From Gaiellasilicea sp963794385 (lineage in GTDB: Bacteria > Actinomycetota > Thermoleophilia > Gaiellales > Gaiellaceae), in contig CAWCDT010000002.1 in the NCBI GenBank assembly GCA_963794385.1, positions 124,001-188,000 on the forward strand: 64,000 bases of DNA. The letters run 5' to 3'. Positions 33,335-41,011 of the stretch are shown here, in pieces. Under the pieces are notes generated by a model. That model searched no databases. It was not told where the DNA came from and saw only the letters and a list, made by a program, of their open reading frames with translations. A program made the position numbers and the translations under genes. The first letter of the stretch is position 1. Each line of letters begins with the position of its first letter.

Positions 33335-33691
33335 ATGCGCAAGCTGCTACCGATGGCGCTCATTACGGCCGCCGCGGCGTGGATCTTCACCGGCAGGCGC
33401 CGTCAGGTCGTGCTCGGGCGGGCCCGAGGCCTGCTCTCGAGCCTGCAGCCGAAGGACTACGACGACGCGACCCTGAAAGCGAAGGTCGAGTCCGAGCTGT
33501 TCCGCGGCGAGCACGAGGTCAAGGGAGCCATCGACGTGAATGCCCAGGAGGGCGTGATCCAACTGCGCGGCGAGCTGCCGTCGCAGGGCCTGATCGACAC
33601 GCTCGTCGAGCGGGCACACAAGATCCACGGCGTCCGTGACGTCGAGAACCTGTTGCACACGACGGGCACGGAGGCGCCGATGCACCACTAG
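33335..33691 (+). CDS. BON-domain protein
   Basis: 118 residues. A short hydrophobic N-terminus (LLPMALITAAAAWIFTG) is followed by a BON domain (DATLKAKVESELFRG, VIQLRGELPSQG, VRDVENLLHT). BON domains bind phospholipid surfaces or act as stress-related adaptors. GAGAGGGAG precedes the ATG, so it uses a ribosome site unlike its leaderless neighbours. It lies between two histidine-degradation genes with no obvious tie to them. Confidence 0.85.
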   Translation: MRKLLPMALITAAAAWIFTGRRRQVVLGRARGLLSSLQPKDYDDATLKAKVESELFRGEHEVKGAIDVNAQEGVIQLRGELPSQGLIDTLVERAHKIHGVRDVENLLHTTGTEAPMHH

Positions 33692-33698
33692 CGCGCCG

Positions 33699-33704
33699 TA
33701 GACT
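33699..33704 (+). promoter_or_regulatory. -10 box, leaderless start of hutH
   Basis: TAGACT, 6 bases, GTG at 33711. Confidence 0.55.
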
Positions 33705-33710
33705 GACCCG

Positions 33711-35237
33711 GTGATCGCCAGTCACGCGCTGACCGGAAATGACCTCCGGATCAAGGACGTGTGGGAGGTCGCCGTGCATCGCGCTCCGGTCGCGCTCGCC
33801 GACGAGGCTCGCGGGCACATGGAGGCGGCGCGGGCGCTCGTCGAGCAGGTGGCAGAGCACACGTACGGCGTCAACACCGGCTTCGGCCGCTTCGTCTCCG
33901 AGTCGATCCCGGACGAGCAGGTGGAGGAGCTGCAGCTGCGGCTGCTCCGCAGCCACGCGTGCGGGGTCGGCGAGCCGTACCCGAACGAGGTCGTCCGCGC
34001 GGCGATGCTGCTGCGCGCGAACGCGCTCGCGAAAGGGTACTCCGGGGCACGGATCGAGACCGTCGAGCTCCTGATCGAATGCCTGAACCGCGGTGTCCTG
34101 CCGCGCGTGCCCGCACGAGGTTCCGTCGGCGCCAGCGGCGATCTCGCACCGCTCGCCCACCTCGCGCTGCCGCTCGTCGGCGAGGGCGAGGCGTGGTTCG
34201 AGGGGACGCTGCAGCGCGGCGCCGACGCGCTCGCCGCGGCCGGCCTCGTGCCGGTTCGCCTGGCGGCGAAGGAGGGGCTCTCCCTGATCAACGGCACCCA
34301 GTTCATGTCCGCGATGGCAGCGCTCGCGCTCGTGCGGGCCCGGCGGCTCGCGCGGGCGGCCGATGTCGCCTGCGCGCTCTCGCTCGAGGCGCTGCAGGGC
34401 TCGCGCACCAGCTTCCATCCGGCGATCCACGAGGCCCGGCCGCTCCGCGGGCAGCTCGACTCGGCGGCGAACGTCCATCGCCTGCTGGAGGGCTCCGCGA
34501 TCATCGAGTCGCACCGCTGGTGCGACAAGGTGCAGGACGCCTACTCCTTGCGCTGTGCGCCTCAGGTGCACGGCGCCAGCCGCGACCTCCTCGACCACGT
34601 CGAGGCGACGGTGGCGATCGAGCTCAACGCGGCCACGGACAACCCTCTCGTGCTCGTCGACGAGGGTCTAGTCGTGTCGAACGGGAACTTCCACGGCCAG
34701 CCGCTCGCGTTCGGCCTCGACGGGCTCGCGATGGCGGTCGCCGAGCTCGCCAGCATCTCCGAGCGACGCGTCGAGCGGCTCGTGAATCCGTCGCTCTCGG
34801 ACGGGCTGCCGCCTTTCCTCACCGTCGAAGGCGGGCTCAACTCCGGCTTCATGATCCTCCAGTACGTGGCGGCAGCGCTCGTCTCCGAGAACAAGTCGCT
34901 GTGCCACCCGGCGAGCGTCGACTCGATCCCGACGAGCGCGGGGCAGGAGGACCACGTGTCGATGGGCAACGCCGCGGGGCTGAAGGCGCTCCAGGTGGTC
35001 GCGAACGCCGAGCGCGCGCTCGCAATCGAGCTGCTCGCCGGAACGCAGGCGATCGAGTTCCTCGCGCCGCTCGAGCCCGGGCCGGGGGTGCGGGCGACCC
35101 ACGACGCCGTGCGCGAGCTCTCGGAGCGGGTTCGGGACGACCGCTCGCTGGCCGACGACATCGAACGCGTCGCCGCGGCGGTCCGCGACGGATCGATCGT
35201 CGCCGCAGCGGAAGCGGCGGTGGGGGAGCTCAGATGA
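33711..35237 (+). CDS. hutH: Histidine ammonia-lyase
   Basis: 508 residues. Ala141-Ser142-Gly143 in GSVGASGDLAPLAH cyclise to the MIO electrophile at the same position as in known HutH. YGVNTGFGRF near 52-61 and the C-terminal SAGQEDHVSMG are further family marks. It converts histidine to urocanate and ammonia. The stop overlaps the hutU start (ATGA), so hutH, hutU and hutI form one operon driven by the -10 box before its GTG. Confidence 0.97.
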   Translation: MIASHALTGNDLRIKDVWEVAVHRAPVALADEARGHMEAARALVEQVAEHTYGVNTGFGRFVSESIPDEQVEELQLRLLRSHACGVGEPYPNEVVRAAMLLRANALAKGYSGARIETVELLIECLNRGVLPRVPARGSVGASGDLAPLAHLALPLVGEGEAWFEGTLQRGADALAAAGLVPVRLAAKEGLSLINGTQFMSAMAALALVRARRLARAADVACALSLEALQGSRTSFHPAIHEARPLRGQLDSAANVHRLLEGSAIIESHRWCDKVQDAYSLRCAPQVHGASRDLLDHVEATVAIELNAATDNPLVLVDEGLVVSNGNFHGQPLAFGLDGLAMAVAELASISERRVERLVNPSLSDGLPPFLTVEGGLNSGFMILQYVAAALVSENKSLCHPASVDSIPTSAGQEDHVSMGNAAGLKALQVVANAERALAIELLAGTQAIEFLAPLEPGPGVRATHDAVRELSERVRDDRSLADDIERVAAAVRDGSIVAAAEAAVGELR

Positions 35238-36943
35238 GCGTCTCGTCTCTCGACGCGGCGGTCGAGGCTCTCGCGGGCGACCTCTCCCGGATTCGCGCCC
35301 CGAGGGGCGCGCAGCTGAACGCGCGCTCGTGGCAGACCGAGGCGCCGCTGCGGATGCTGTTGAACAACCTCGACCCCGAGGTGGCCGAGCACCCGGAGCA
35401 GCTCGTCGTCTACGGCGGCTCCGGGCGGGCGGCGCGATCGCACGACGCGTTGAAGGCGATCGTGCGGACGCTCCTGCGCCTGCGCGACGACGAGACGCTG
35501 CTCGTCCAGAGCGGCAAGCCCGTCGGCGTCTTCCGGACGCACGAGGCGGCGCCGCGCGTGCTGATCGCGAACTCGCTGCTCGTGCCGCGGTGGGCGACCT
35601 GGGACGAGTTCCGGCGGCTCGAGGCCGAAGGCCTGACGATGTTCGGCCAGATGACGGCGGGGAGCTGGATCTACATCGGCACCCAGGGCATCCTGCAGGG
35701 CACCTATCAGACGTTTGCGGCGGCGGGCGAGACGCACTTCGGCTCAGCCGAACTACGCGGGCGGACGATCCTGACCGCCGGCCTCGGAGGCATGGGCGGC
35801 GCGCAACCGCTCGCTGCGACCATGGCCGGCGCCGCGATCCTGTGCATCGAGGTCGACCCGTCCCGGATCGAGCGCAGGCTCCAGACGCGCTATCTCGACG
35901 AGGTCGCGGACTCGCTCGAGGACGGTGTCGCGCGCGTGCGTGCGGCCGCCGCCGAGGGGCGGGCGCTCTCGGTCGGGGTCGAGGGGAACGCGGCCGAATT
36001 CGTGCCGGAACTGGCACGAAACAGTGAATTTTTCGACCTCGTCACCGACCAGACCGCGGCCCACGATCCGCTCACCGGCTACGTCCCCGCCGGCCTCTCG
36101 GTCGCGGAAGCGGCGTCGTTACGCGGGTCCGACCCCGACGAGTACCTCCGGCGGGCCCGCGAGTCGATCGCGCGCCACGTCGAGGGGATGCTCGCGTACG
36201 TCCGCGCCGGCAGCTATGTCTTCGACTACGGCAACAACCTACGCGGGGAGGCCTATGACGAGGGAATAGAGGACGCCTTCTCATACCCGGGCTTCGTCCC
36301 GGCCTATATCCGGCCGCTCTTCTGTCGCGGCGTCGGGCCCTTCCGCTGGGCCGCCCTCTCGGGCGAGCCGGCCGACATCGCGGCGATCGACGACGAGCTG
36401 CGGCGGCTGTTCCCGCATGACGCGCTACTCCTGCGCTGGCTGGAGCTTGCTCCCGAGCGCGTCGCCTTCCAGGGGCTTCCCGCCCGCATCTGCTGGCTCG
36501 GCTACGGCGACCGTGCCCGGGCGGGGCTCGCGATCAACGAGCTCGTCCGCTCCGGCGCCGTGTCGGCACCCGTCGTGATCGGGCGCGATCACCTCGATTC
36601 CGGCTCGGTGGCGTCGCCCTACCGCGAGACCGAAGCGATGCGCGACGGCTCCGACGCGATCGCCGACTGGCCGATCCTGAACGCGCTCCTGAACACGGCG
36701 GCAGGGGCGACCTGGGTCAGCGTCCATCACGGCGGCGGCGTCGGGATCGGGAACTCGATCCACGCCGGCATGGTCGTCCTCGCCGACGGCAGCGCGGACG
36801 CGGCGGAGCGGCTCGAGCGCGTGCTCGCGACGGATCCCGGCACGGGCGTGATGCGGCACGCCGACGCGGGCTACGACGAGGCGCTCGACGCGGCGCGCGA
36901 GCACGGGCTCGACCTGCCCGGCCTCGAGCAGTCCGGCACCTGA
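35234..36943 (+). CDS. hutU: Urocanate hydratase
   Basis: 569 residues, the family's normal length. VVYGGSGRAARSHDA at the N-terminus, MTAGSWIYIGTQGILQGTY, TAGLGGMGGAQPLA (the NAD-binding Rossmann loop) and AGATWVSVHHGGGVG mark urocanase, which uses tightly bound NAD+ as an electrophile. It hydrates urocanate to imidazolone propionate. The conserved catalytic Cys region ARICWLGYGDR is present. It is tightly coupled to hutH and followed after 3 bases by hutI. Confidence 0.97.
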   Translation: MSVSSLDAAVEALAGDLSRIRAPRGAQLNARSWQTEAPLRMLLNNLDPEVAEHPEQLVVYGGSGRAARSHDALKAIVRTLLRLRDDETLLVQSGKPVGVFRTHEAAPRVLIANSLLVPRWATWDEFRRLEAEGLTMFGQMTAGSWIYIGTQGILQGTYQTFAAAGETHFGSAELRGRTILTAGLGGMGGAQPLAATMAGAAILCIEVDPSRIERRLQTRYLDEVADSLEDGVARVRAAAAEGRALSVGVEGNAAEFVPELARNSEFFDLVTDQTAAHDPLTGYVPAGLSVAEAASLRGSDPDEYLRRARESIARHVEGMLAYVRAGSYVFDYGNNLRGEAYDEGIEDAFSYPGFVPAYIRPLFCRGVGPFRWAALSGEPADIAAIDDELRRLFPHDALLLRWLELAPERVAFQGLPARICWLGYGDRARAGLAINELVRSGAVSAPVVIGRDHLDSGSVASPYRETEAMRDGSDAIADWPILNALLNTAAGATWVSVHHGGGVGIGNSIHAGMVVLADGSADAAERLERVLATDPGTGVMRHADAGYDEALDAAREHGLDLPGLEQSGT

Positions 36944-36946
36944 CGC

Positions 36947-38173
36947 GTGTCGCGGCTGCTGATCCGGGACCTCGCGCAGGTCGTCTCGCCGGCGGGGCGG
37001 GACGCGCCTCTCCGCGGGCCGGCGCTGCGTGAGCTCGACGTCGTCGAGCGGGGCTACGTGCTGTGCGAGGGCGGTGAGATCGCCGCGGTCGGCTCGATGT
37101 CAGAGCTGGAGCCGCTCGACGGCGAGCTGGAGGAGCTCGACGGACGCGGGCTCTCCGCTGTTCCCGGCCTCGTCGACTGCCACACGCACCCTGCGTTCGG
37201 CGGCGACCGGGTCGACGAGTTCTCGCTCCGCGCCGGGGGCGCGAGCTACGAGGAGCTGCATGCGGCCGGGGGCGGCATCCTCTCGACGGTGCGTGCGACA
37301 CGCGAGGCCGGCGCGGACGGTCTCGCTGCCGCCGTCGAGCGGCACCGCGACTGGATGCTGCGCGCCGGGACGACGACCTTCGAGGGGAAGTCGGGCTACG
37401 GCCTCGATCGCGAGACCGAGCTGGCGTCGCTGCGGGCCGTCCGCGACGCAGGCGGGGTTCCGACGTGGCTCGGCGCGCACGCCACGCCGCCCGAGTTCGA
37501 CGACGCCGACGCGTATCTCGAGCACGCCCTGGAAGACGTCCTGCCCGCGGCGGCGAAGCTCGCCGAGGCGGCCGACGTCTTCCTCGAGCGCGGCGCGTTC
37601 GACGCCGACCAGGCGCGGCGCTACCTCACGGCGTGCGCTGCCCATGGCCTGACGCTCCGTCTCCACGGAGACCAGTTCACGGAAGCCGGCGCGATTCCGA
37701 TGGCGCTCGAGCTGGGCGCGCGTTCGGTCGACCATCTCGAGGCGACCGGGCCCGATGGGATCGCCGCGCTCGCCGCGAGCGACGTGACGGGCGTGCTGCT
37801 GCCGGCGAGCGCGCTGTTCCTCGGCAGGCCGATGCCGCCGGGACGTGCGCTCGTCGACGCGGGCGCCGCCGTCGCGCTCGCGACCGACTTCAACCCCGGC
37901 AGCGCCTTCTGCGAGAGCCTTCCCCTCGTGTGCTCCCTGGCGGCGACGCAGTTGCACCTGAGCCCGGCCGAGGCGCTTGCGGCCTGCACGGTCAACGCCG
38001 CGCACGTGCTCGGTCGCGCCGAGCGGCTGGGGCGGATCGCTTCCGGCTACGCGGCCGACCTGACCCTGCTCGACGCTCCCGACTGGCGCTACCTCGCCTA
38101 CCACCTCGGCGGCGATCTCGTCGCGGCGGTGATCAAGGACGGAGCGATCGCGTGGAGACGCACGGCATACTGA
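36947..38173 (+). CDS. hutI: Imidazolonepropionase
   Basis: 408 residues of the amidohydrolase superfamily. Metal-binding VDCHTHPAFGGDR, the substrate segment TTFEGKSGYGLD, RLHGDQFTEAG and LATDFNPGSAF with metal Asp are all present. It opens the imidazolone ring to N-formimino-glutamate, which the formiminotransferase at 32400 then uses. It is the last gene of the hutHUI operon, starts GTG three bases after hutU, and is followed closely by an unrelated small membrane-protein gene. Confidence 0.96.
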   Translation: MSRLLIRDLAQVVSPAGRDAPLRGPALRELDVVERGYVLCEGGEIAAVGSMSELEPLDGELEELDGRGLSAVPGLVDCHTHPAFGGDRVDEFSLRAGGASYEELHAAGGGILSTVRATREAGADGLAAAVERHRDWMLRAGTTTFEGKSGYGLDRETELASLRAVRDAGGVPTWLGAHATPPEFDDADAYLEHALEDVLPAAAKLAEAADVFLERGAFDADQARRYLTACAAHGLTLRLHGDQFTEAGAIPMALELGARSVDHLEATGPDGIAALAASDVTGVLLPASALFLGRPMPPGRALVDAGAAVALATDFNPGSAFCESLPLVCSLAATQLHLSPAEALAACTVNAAHVLGRAERLGRIASGYAADLTLLDAPDWRYLAYHLGGDLVAAVIKDGAIAWRRTAY

Positions 38174-38177
38174 GCGC

Positions 38178-38588
38178 GTGGCAACCAAGAAGCAACAGCG
38201 GCGGCGGGAGAAGCAGAAGCGGCACGAGTACGAGGAGGTCTACGTCGACGACGAGGGCCGCGAGCTCGACCCCGAAGAAGCCGAGCAGCTCGTCGGGGAG
38301 CAGCCCGCCCGGAAGACGAAGGCGACCAGGTCAGAGCCTGCGCAGCGCGGCGGCCGGACGGTCGATCCTCCCTCTTGGCGGCGGACTCTCCGCCGCGGCG
38401 CCATCTTCTTCCCGCTGATGCTGCTGACCGTGATGCTGCTCGGCCGGGACCTGTCGCTCGCGGCGCAGATCGGGCAGACGGTCGTGCTGATGGCCTTTTT
38501 CTTGCCGTTCAGCTACTTCATGGATTCGATGGTCTGGCGCTCCTACCAGCGCCGGCTCGCGAAGCAGGCGGACGCGAAGAGGCGCTAA
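38178..38588 (+). CDS. Small hypothetical membrane protein
   Basis: 136 residues. A highly charged N-terminal half (KKQQRRREKQKRHEYEEVY, then Glu/Asp-rich) is followed by two membrane spans (IFFPLMLLTVMLLG and IGQTVVLMAFFLPFSYFM) and a basic tail. Not in a named family I can give with certainty. It starts GTG four bases after hutI and ends exactly where the inverted-repeat element begins. Confidence 0.7.
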   Translation: MATKKQQRRREKQKRHEYEEVYVDDEGRELDPEEAEQLVGEQPARKTKATRSEPAQRGGRTVDPPSWRRTLRRGAIFFPLMLLTVMLLGRDLSLAAQIGQTVVLMAFFLPFSYFMDSMVWRSYQRRLAKQADAKRR

Positions 38589-38749
38589 GAACTCACTTCA
38601 GAACAAGCCTTGTGTCGCCAGGCCGCCCCGGGCGGCACGATCGCCGCGTCCTCAGTCGCCCAGATAGCACCACTATCGGGGCTCCCTGCGTCCTTGCGCT
38701 CGCACCACCCGGAGCACCCTGTCGACGAAGCTCGTCCTGAAACGAGTTC
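38589..38749 (-). repeat. Imperfect inverted repeat filling a convergent gap; possible structured RNA
   Basis: Arms 38589-38613 and 38725-38749 pair over 25 positions. Six differ, all transitions. Five of the six become G-U pairs if the minus strand is transcribed, leaving one mismatch. The arms start and end on the stop codons of the two convergent genes. Inside lies a GCCGCCCCGGGCGGC hairpin. It may be a bidirectional terminator, a structured 3' end of the cupin mRNA, or a miniature element. Confidence 0.5.
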
Positions 38750-39099
38750 TAACCGGTCTGTTCAGGCCGGACGCTGCCGCGGTAGTGGCCGTCGCCGGGC
38801 CACGGCGCGAGCAGGAGCAGAATTCGTGCGCCCTGCTCGCTTCCGAGCGAGTGCCGCTCGTCGGGGTCGAAGCGGAACAGCATTCCCGGTGTCGCGTCGA
38901 CCGTCTCCCCGCCGGCCGCGATCTGCACGTTGCCCTCGAGCACCGTCACCCAGGCGTTCTCCTTCACCTGGTGGTCGCCCATCACCTGTCCCGGATTGAG
39001 CACGATCAGCACGGCGCGGGCCTCGTTTCCAGAGTGGACGACGAGCGGATCTCTCGTGCCGGCCGGTGCAGCGACCTCCATCAGGTTCCAGGTCTGCAC
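38749..39099 (-). CDS. Cupin-domain protein
   Basis: 116 residues: one cupin fold with LNPGQVMGDHQVKENAWVTVLEG (motif 1, metal His and Glu positions) and MLFRFDPDERHSLGS (motif 2). The ends are short, so it is a single-domain protein. A TATCCT -10 box lies 7 bases before the GTG, overlapping the -10 box of the divergent hydrolase. Its stop lies in the inverted-repeat element. Function unknown. Confidence 0.83.
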   Translation of the reverse strand: MQTWNLMEVAAPAGTRDPLVVHSGNEARAVLIVLNPGQVMGDHQVKENAWVTVLEGNVQIAAGGETVDATPGMLFRFDPDERHSLGSEQGARILLLLAPWPGDGHYRGSVRPEQTG

Positions 39100-39106
39100 A
39101 GGGCCA

Positions 39107-39116
39107 AGGATAGACT
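39107..39116. promoter_or_regulatory. Overlapping divergent -10 boxes
   Basis: Minus strand TATCCT (39112-39107) for the cupin gene and plus strand TAGACT (39111-39116) for the hydrolase share two bases. Both are at leaderless distance (7 and 9 bases) from their start codons. Confidence 0.5.
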
Positions 39117-39125
39117 CATCCGCCC

Positions 39126-39761
39126 ATGGCGCTCGCGGTTGACACCCTCTCGCTCGGCCAGATCGGGACGAACTGCTACCTCGGGCGCCTCGACCGGTCG
39201 TCGCCCGACGCCGTCGTGATCGATCCGGGCGCCGACGCTGCCGAGATCCGGCTGACGCTGGCTCGCTCCGGGGCGAGCTGCGCCGCGATTCTGCTCACCC
39301 ACAGTCACTACGACCACTTCGGCGCGCTCACCGAGCTCGCGGAGGGAACCGGTGCGCCCGTCTGGCTCCCGGAGCTCGAGCGCGACGTGTTTCGCCGGCC
39401 GGGCGACTTCTACCCGGGCCTTCCGATCACGCCGTTCGAGGGCGAAGCGACGTTGCTCGCGGGCGGCGAGACGGTCGAGGCCGGCGGCATCTCGTACCAG
39501 GTTCGTCACGTCCCCGGTCACTCGCCGGGCCACCTGTCGTACTACGCGGACGGCTGCCTCTTCTCGGGAGATGTGCTCTTCGCAGGCTCGGTGGGGCGCA
39601 CCGATCTCCCCTTCGGGGACTGGGACACGCTGCTCGAGTCAATTCGCGGGCTGGCCGACGCGTATCCTCCGGAGACGACGGTGTACCCGGGGCACGGCCC
39701 CGCCACGACGCTCGGCGCCGAGCTCGCTCGGAACCCGTTCCTCGCCGAGCTGCGGACGTGA
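39126..39761 (+). CDS. Metallo-beta-lactamase-fold hydrolase (glyoxalase II-like)
   Basis: 211 residues. LLTHSHYDHFG is the HxHxDH metal motif, HVPGHSPGHLSYY the next His, FSGDVLFAGSVGRTDLPFGD the bridging Asp, and VYPGHGPATT the last His. This pattern is the hydroxyacylglutathione hydrolase-like branch, common directly before hisS in bacteria. It hydrolyses a thioester or similar bond with two zinc or iron ions; the substrate is unknown. hisS overlaps its end by 4 bases. Confidence 0.92.
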   Translation: MALAVDTLSLGQIGTNCYLGRLDRSSPDAVVIDPGADAAEIRLTLARSGASCAAILLTHSHYDHFGALTELAEGTGAPVWLPELERDVFRRPGDFYPGLPITPFEGEATLLAGGETVEAGGISYQVRHVPGHSPGHLSYYADGCLFSGDVLFAGSVGRTDLPFGDWDTLLESIRGLADAYPPETTVYPGHGPATTLGAELARNPFLAELRT

Positions 39762-41011
39762 AGATCGAGCGGCCGAGGGGAACGCACGACGTTACTCCCT
39801 CCGAGCAGCCGCTCTGGCGACGGGTGACGGGGGAGATGGAGCGAATCTGCGGCCTCTACGGCTATCGCCCCATCCAGACGCCGGTGTTCGAGGACACCGA
39901 GCTCTTCGCGCGCACGTCGGGCGCCGGCTCGGACGTCGTCCAGAAGGAGATGTACACGTTCACCGACCGTTCCGACCGCTCGCTGACCCTGCGGCCCGAG
40001 GGCACGGCCCCAATCTGCCGCGCGTATATCGAGCACGGCCTTCACCGTGAGCCGCAGCCGCAGAAGCTCTACACGATCGGGTCGATGTACCGCTACGGCG
40101 CCCCTGGGCGCGGCCGCTACCGCGAGCACTGGCAGCTCTCGGTCGAGGCGCTCGGCTCCGACGATCCCACCCTCGACGCCGAGATCATCCAGCTCTACGA
40201 CACGCTGCTGCGCCGGCTCGGGATCACGAAGTACCGGCTCGAGCTGAACTCGATCGGCTGCCGCGAGTGCCGGCCGCCGTACATCGAGAAGCTCGGCGCC
40301 TGGCTCGCCGAGCACGACGCCGAGCTCGACGAGGCGACGCGCGAGAAGGCGGGGACGAGCCCGCTGCGGGCGCTCGACAACCTGGCCGCGAAGCCGCCAG
40401 CGGTGCGCGAGTTGCTCGAGCAGGCGCCGACGATCGGAGACTCCCTCTGCCAGGCCTGCGTCGACCACTTCGCGGCTGTCCGCGCCGACCTCGACGCGAC
40501 CGGCGTCCGCTATGAGCTCGTGCCGACGCTCGTCCGCGGGCTCGATTACTACTCGCGCACGACCTGGGAGTTCGTCGGGCCGATGGCGAACGAGAACGCG
40601 GTCATCTCGGGCGGCGGCCGCTACGACTACCTGATCGAAGAGATCGGCGGGCCGCCGACCCCCGGAGTGGGGTTCGGCGCCGGGGTCGAGCGGCTCCTGC
40701 TCGCGCTCGAGGAGGAAGGCGAGGGTGCCGTTACCGCCGAGCGTCCGGCGGTCGACGTCTTCATCGCAGTCGAGCCCGATGGGCCGCGCGAGCTCGTGGC
40801 GCCGCTCCTCGCCAACCTCCGCGGGCGCGGCGTCGCGGCAGACACCGACTATGCGGGGCGCTCGCTGAAGGGTCAGCTGACGCAGGCCGGCCGCTCGGGC
40901 GCGACCACGACGGTCGTGATCCGCGCGGACGATGCGATCGTGCGCCGCGCGGGCGAGCAAGACGAACCGGTCGGGCACGCCGATCTTCCCGGCAGACTGT
41001 CACGCAGTTAG
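39758..41011 (+). CDS. hisS: Histidyl-tRNA synthetase
   Basis: 417 residues, class II synthetase. Motif 2 is YRYGAPGRGRYREHWQLS, the histidine-specific VRGLDYYSRTTWEF follows, and motif 3 is GFGAGVERLLLAL. A C-terminal anticodon-binding domain (VDVFIAVEPDG onward) completes it. It starts GTG inside the hydrolase gene. aspS begins at the base after its stop, giving a two-synthetase operon. Confidence 0.97.
   Translation: MKIERPRGTHDVTPSEQPLWRRVTGEMERICGLYGYRPIQTPVFEDTELFARTSGAGSDVVQKEMYTFTDRSDRSLTLRPEGTAPICRAYIEHGLHREPQPQKLYTIGSMYRYGAPGRGRYREHWQLSVEALGSDDPTLDAEIIQLYDTLLRRLGITKYRLELNSIGCRECRPPYIEKLGAWLAEHDAELDEATREKAGTSPLRALDNLAAKPPAVRELLEQAPTIGDSLCQACVDHFAAVRADLDATGVRYELVPTLVRGLDYYSRTTWEFVGPMANENAVISGGGRYDYLIEEIGGPPTPGVGFGAGVERLLLALEEEGEGAVTAERPAVDVFIAVEPDGPRELVAPLLANLRGRGVAADTDYAGRSLKGQLTQAGRSGATTTVVIRADDAIVRRAGEQDEPVGHADLPGRLSRS

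Noticed and set aside
33761..35230. Plus-strand frame inside hutH extending into hutU
   Set aside because: Only the part from 35234 (hutU) has homology; the upstream part is an Arg-rich shadow of hutH.
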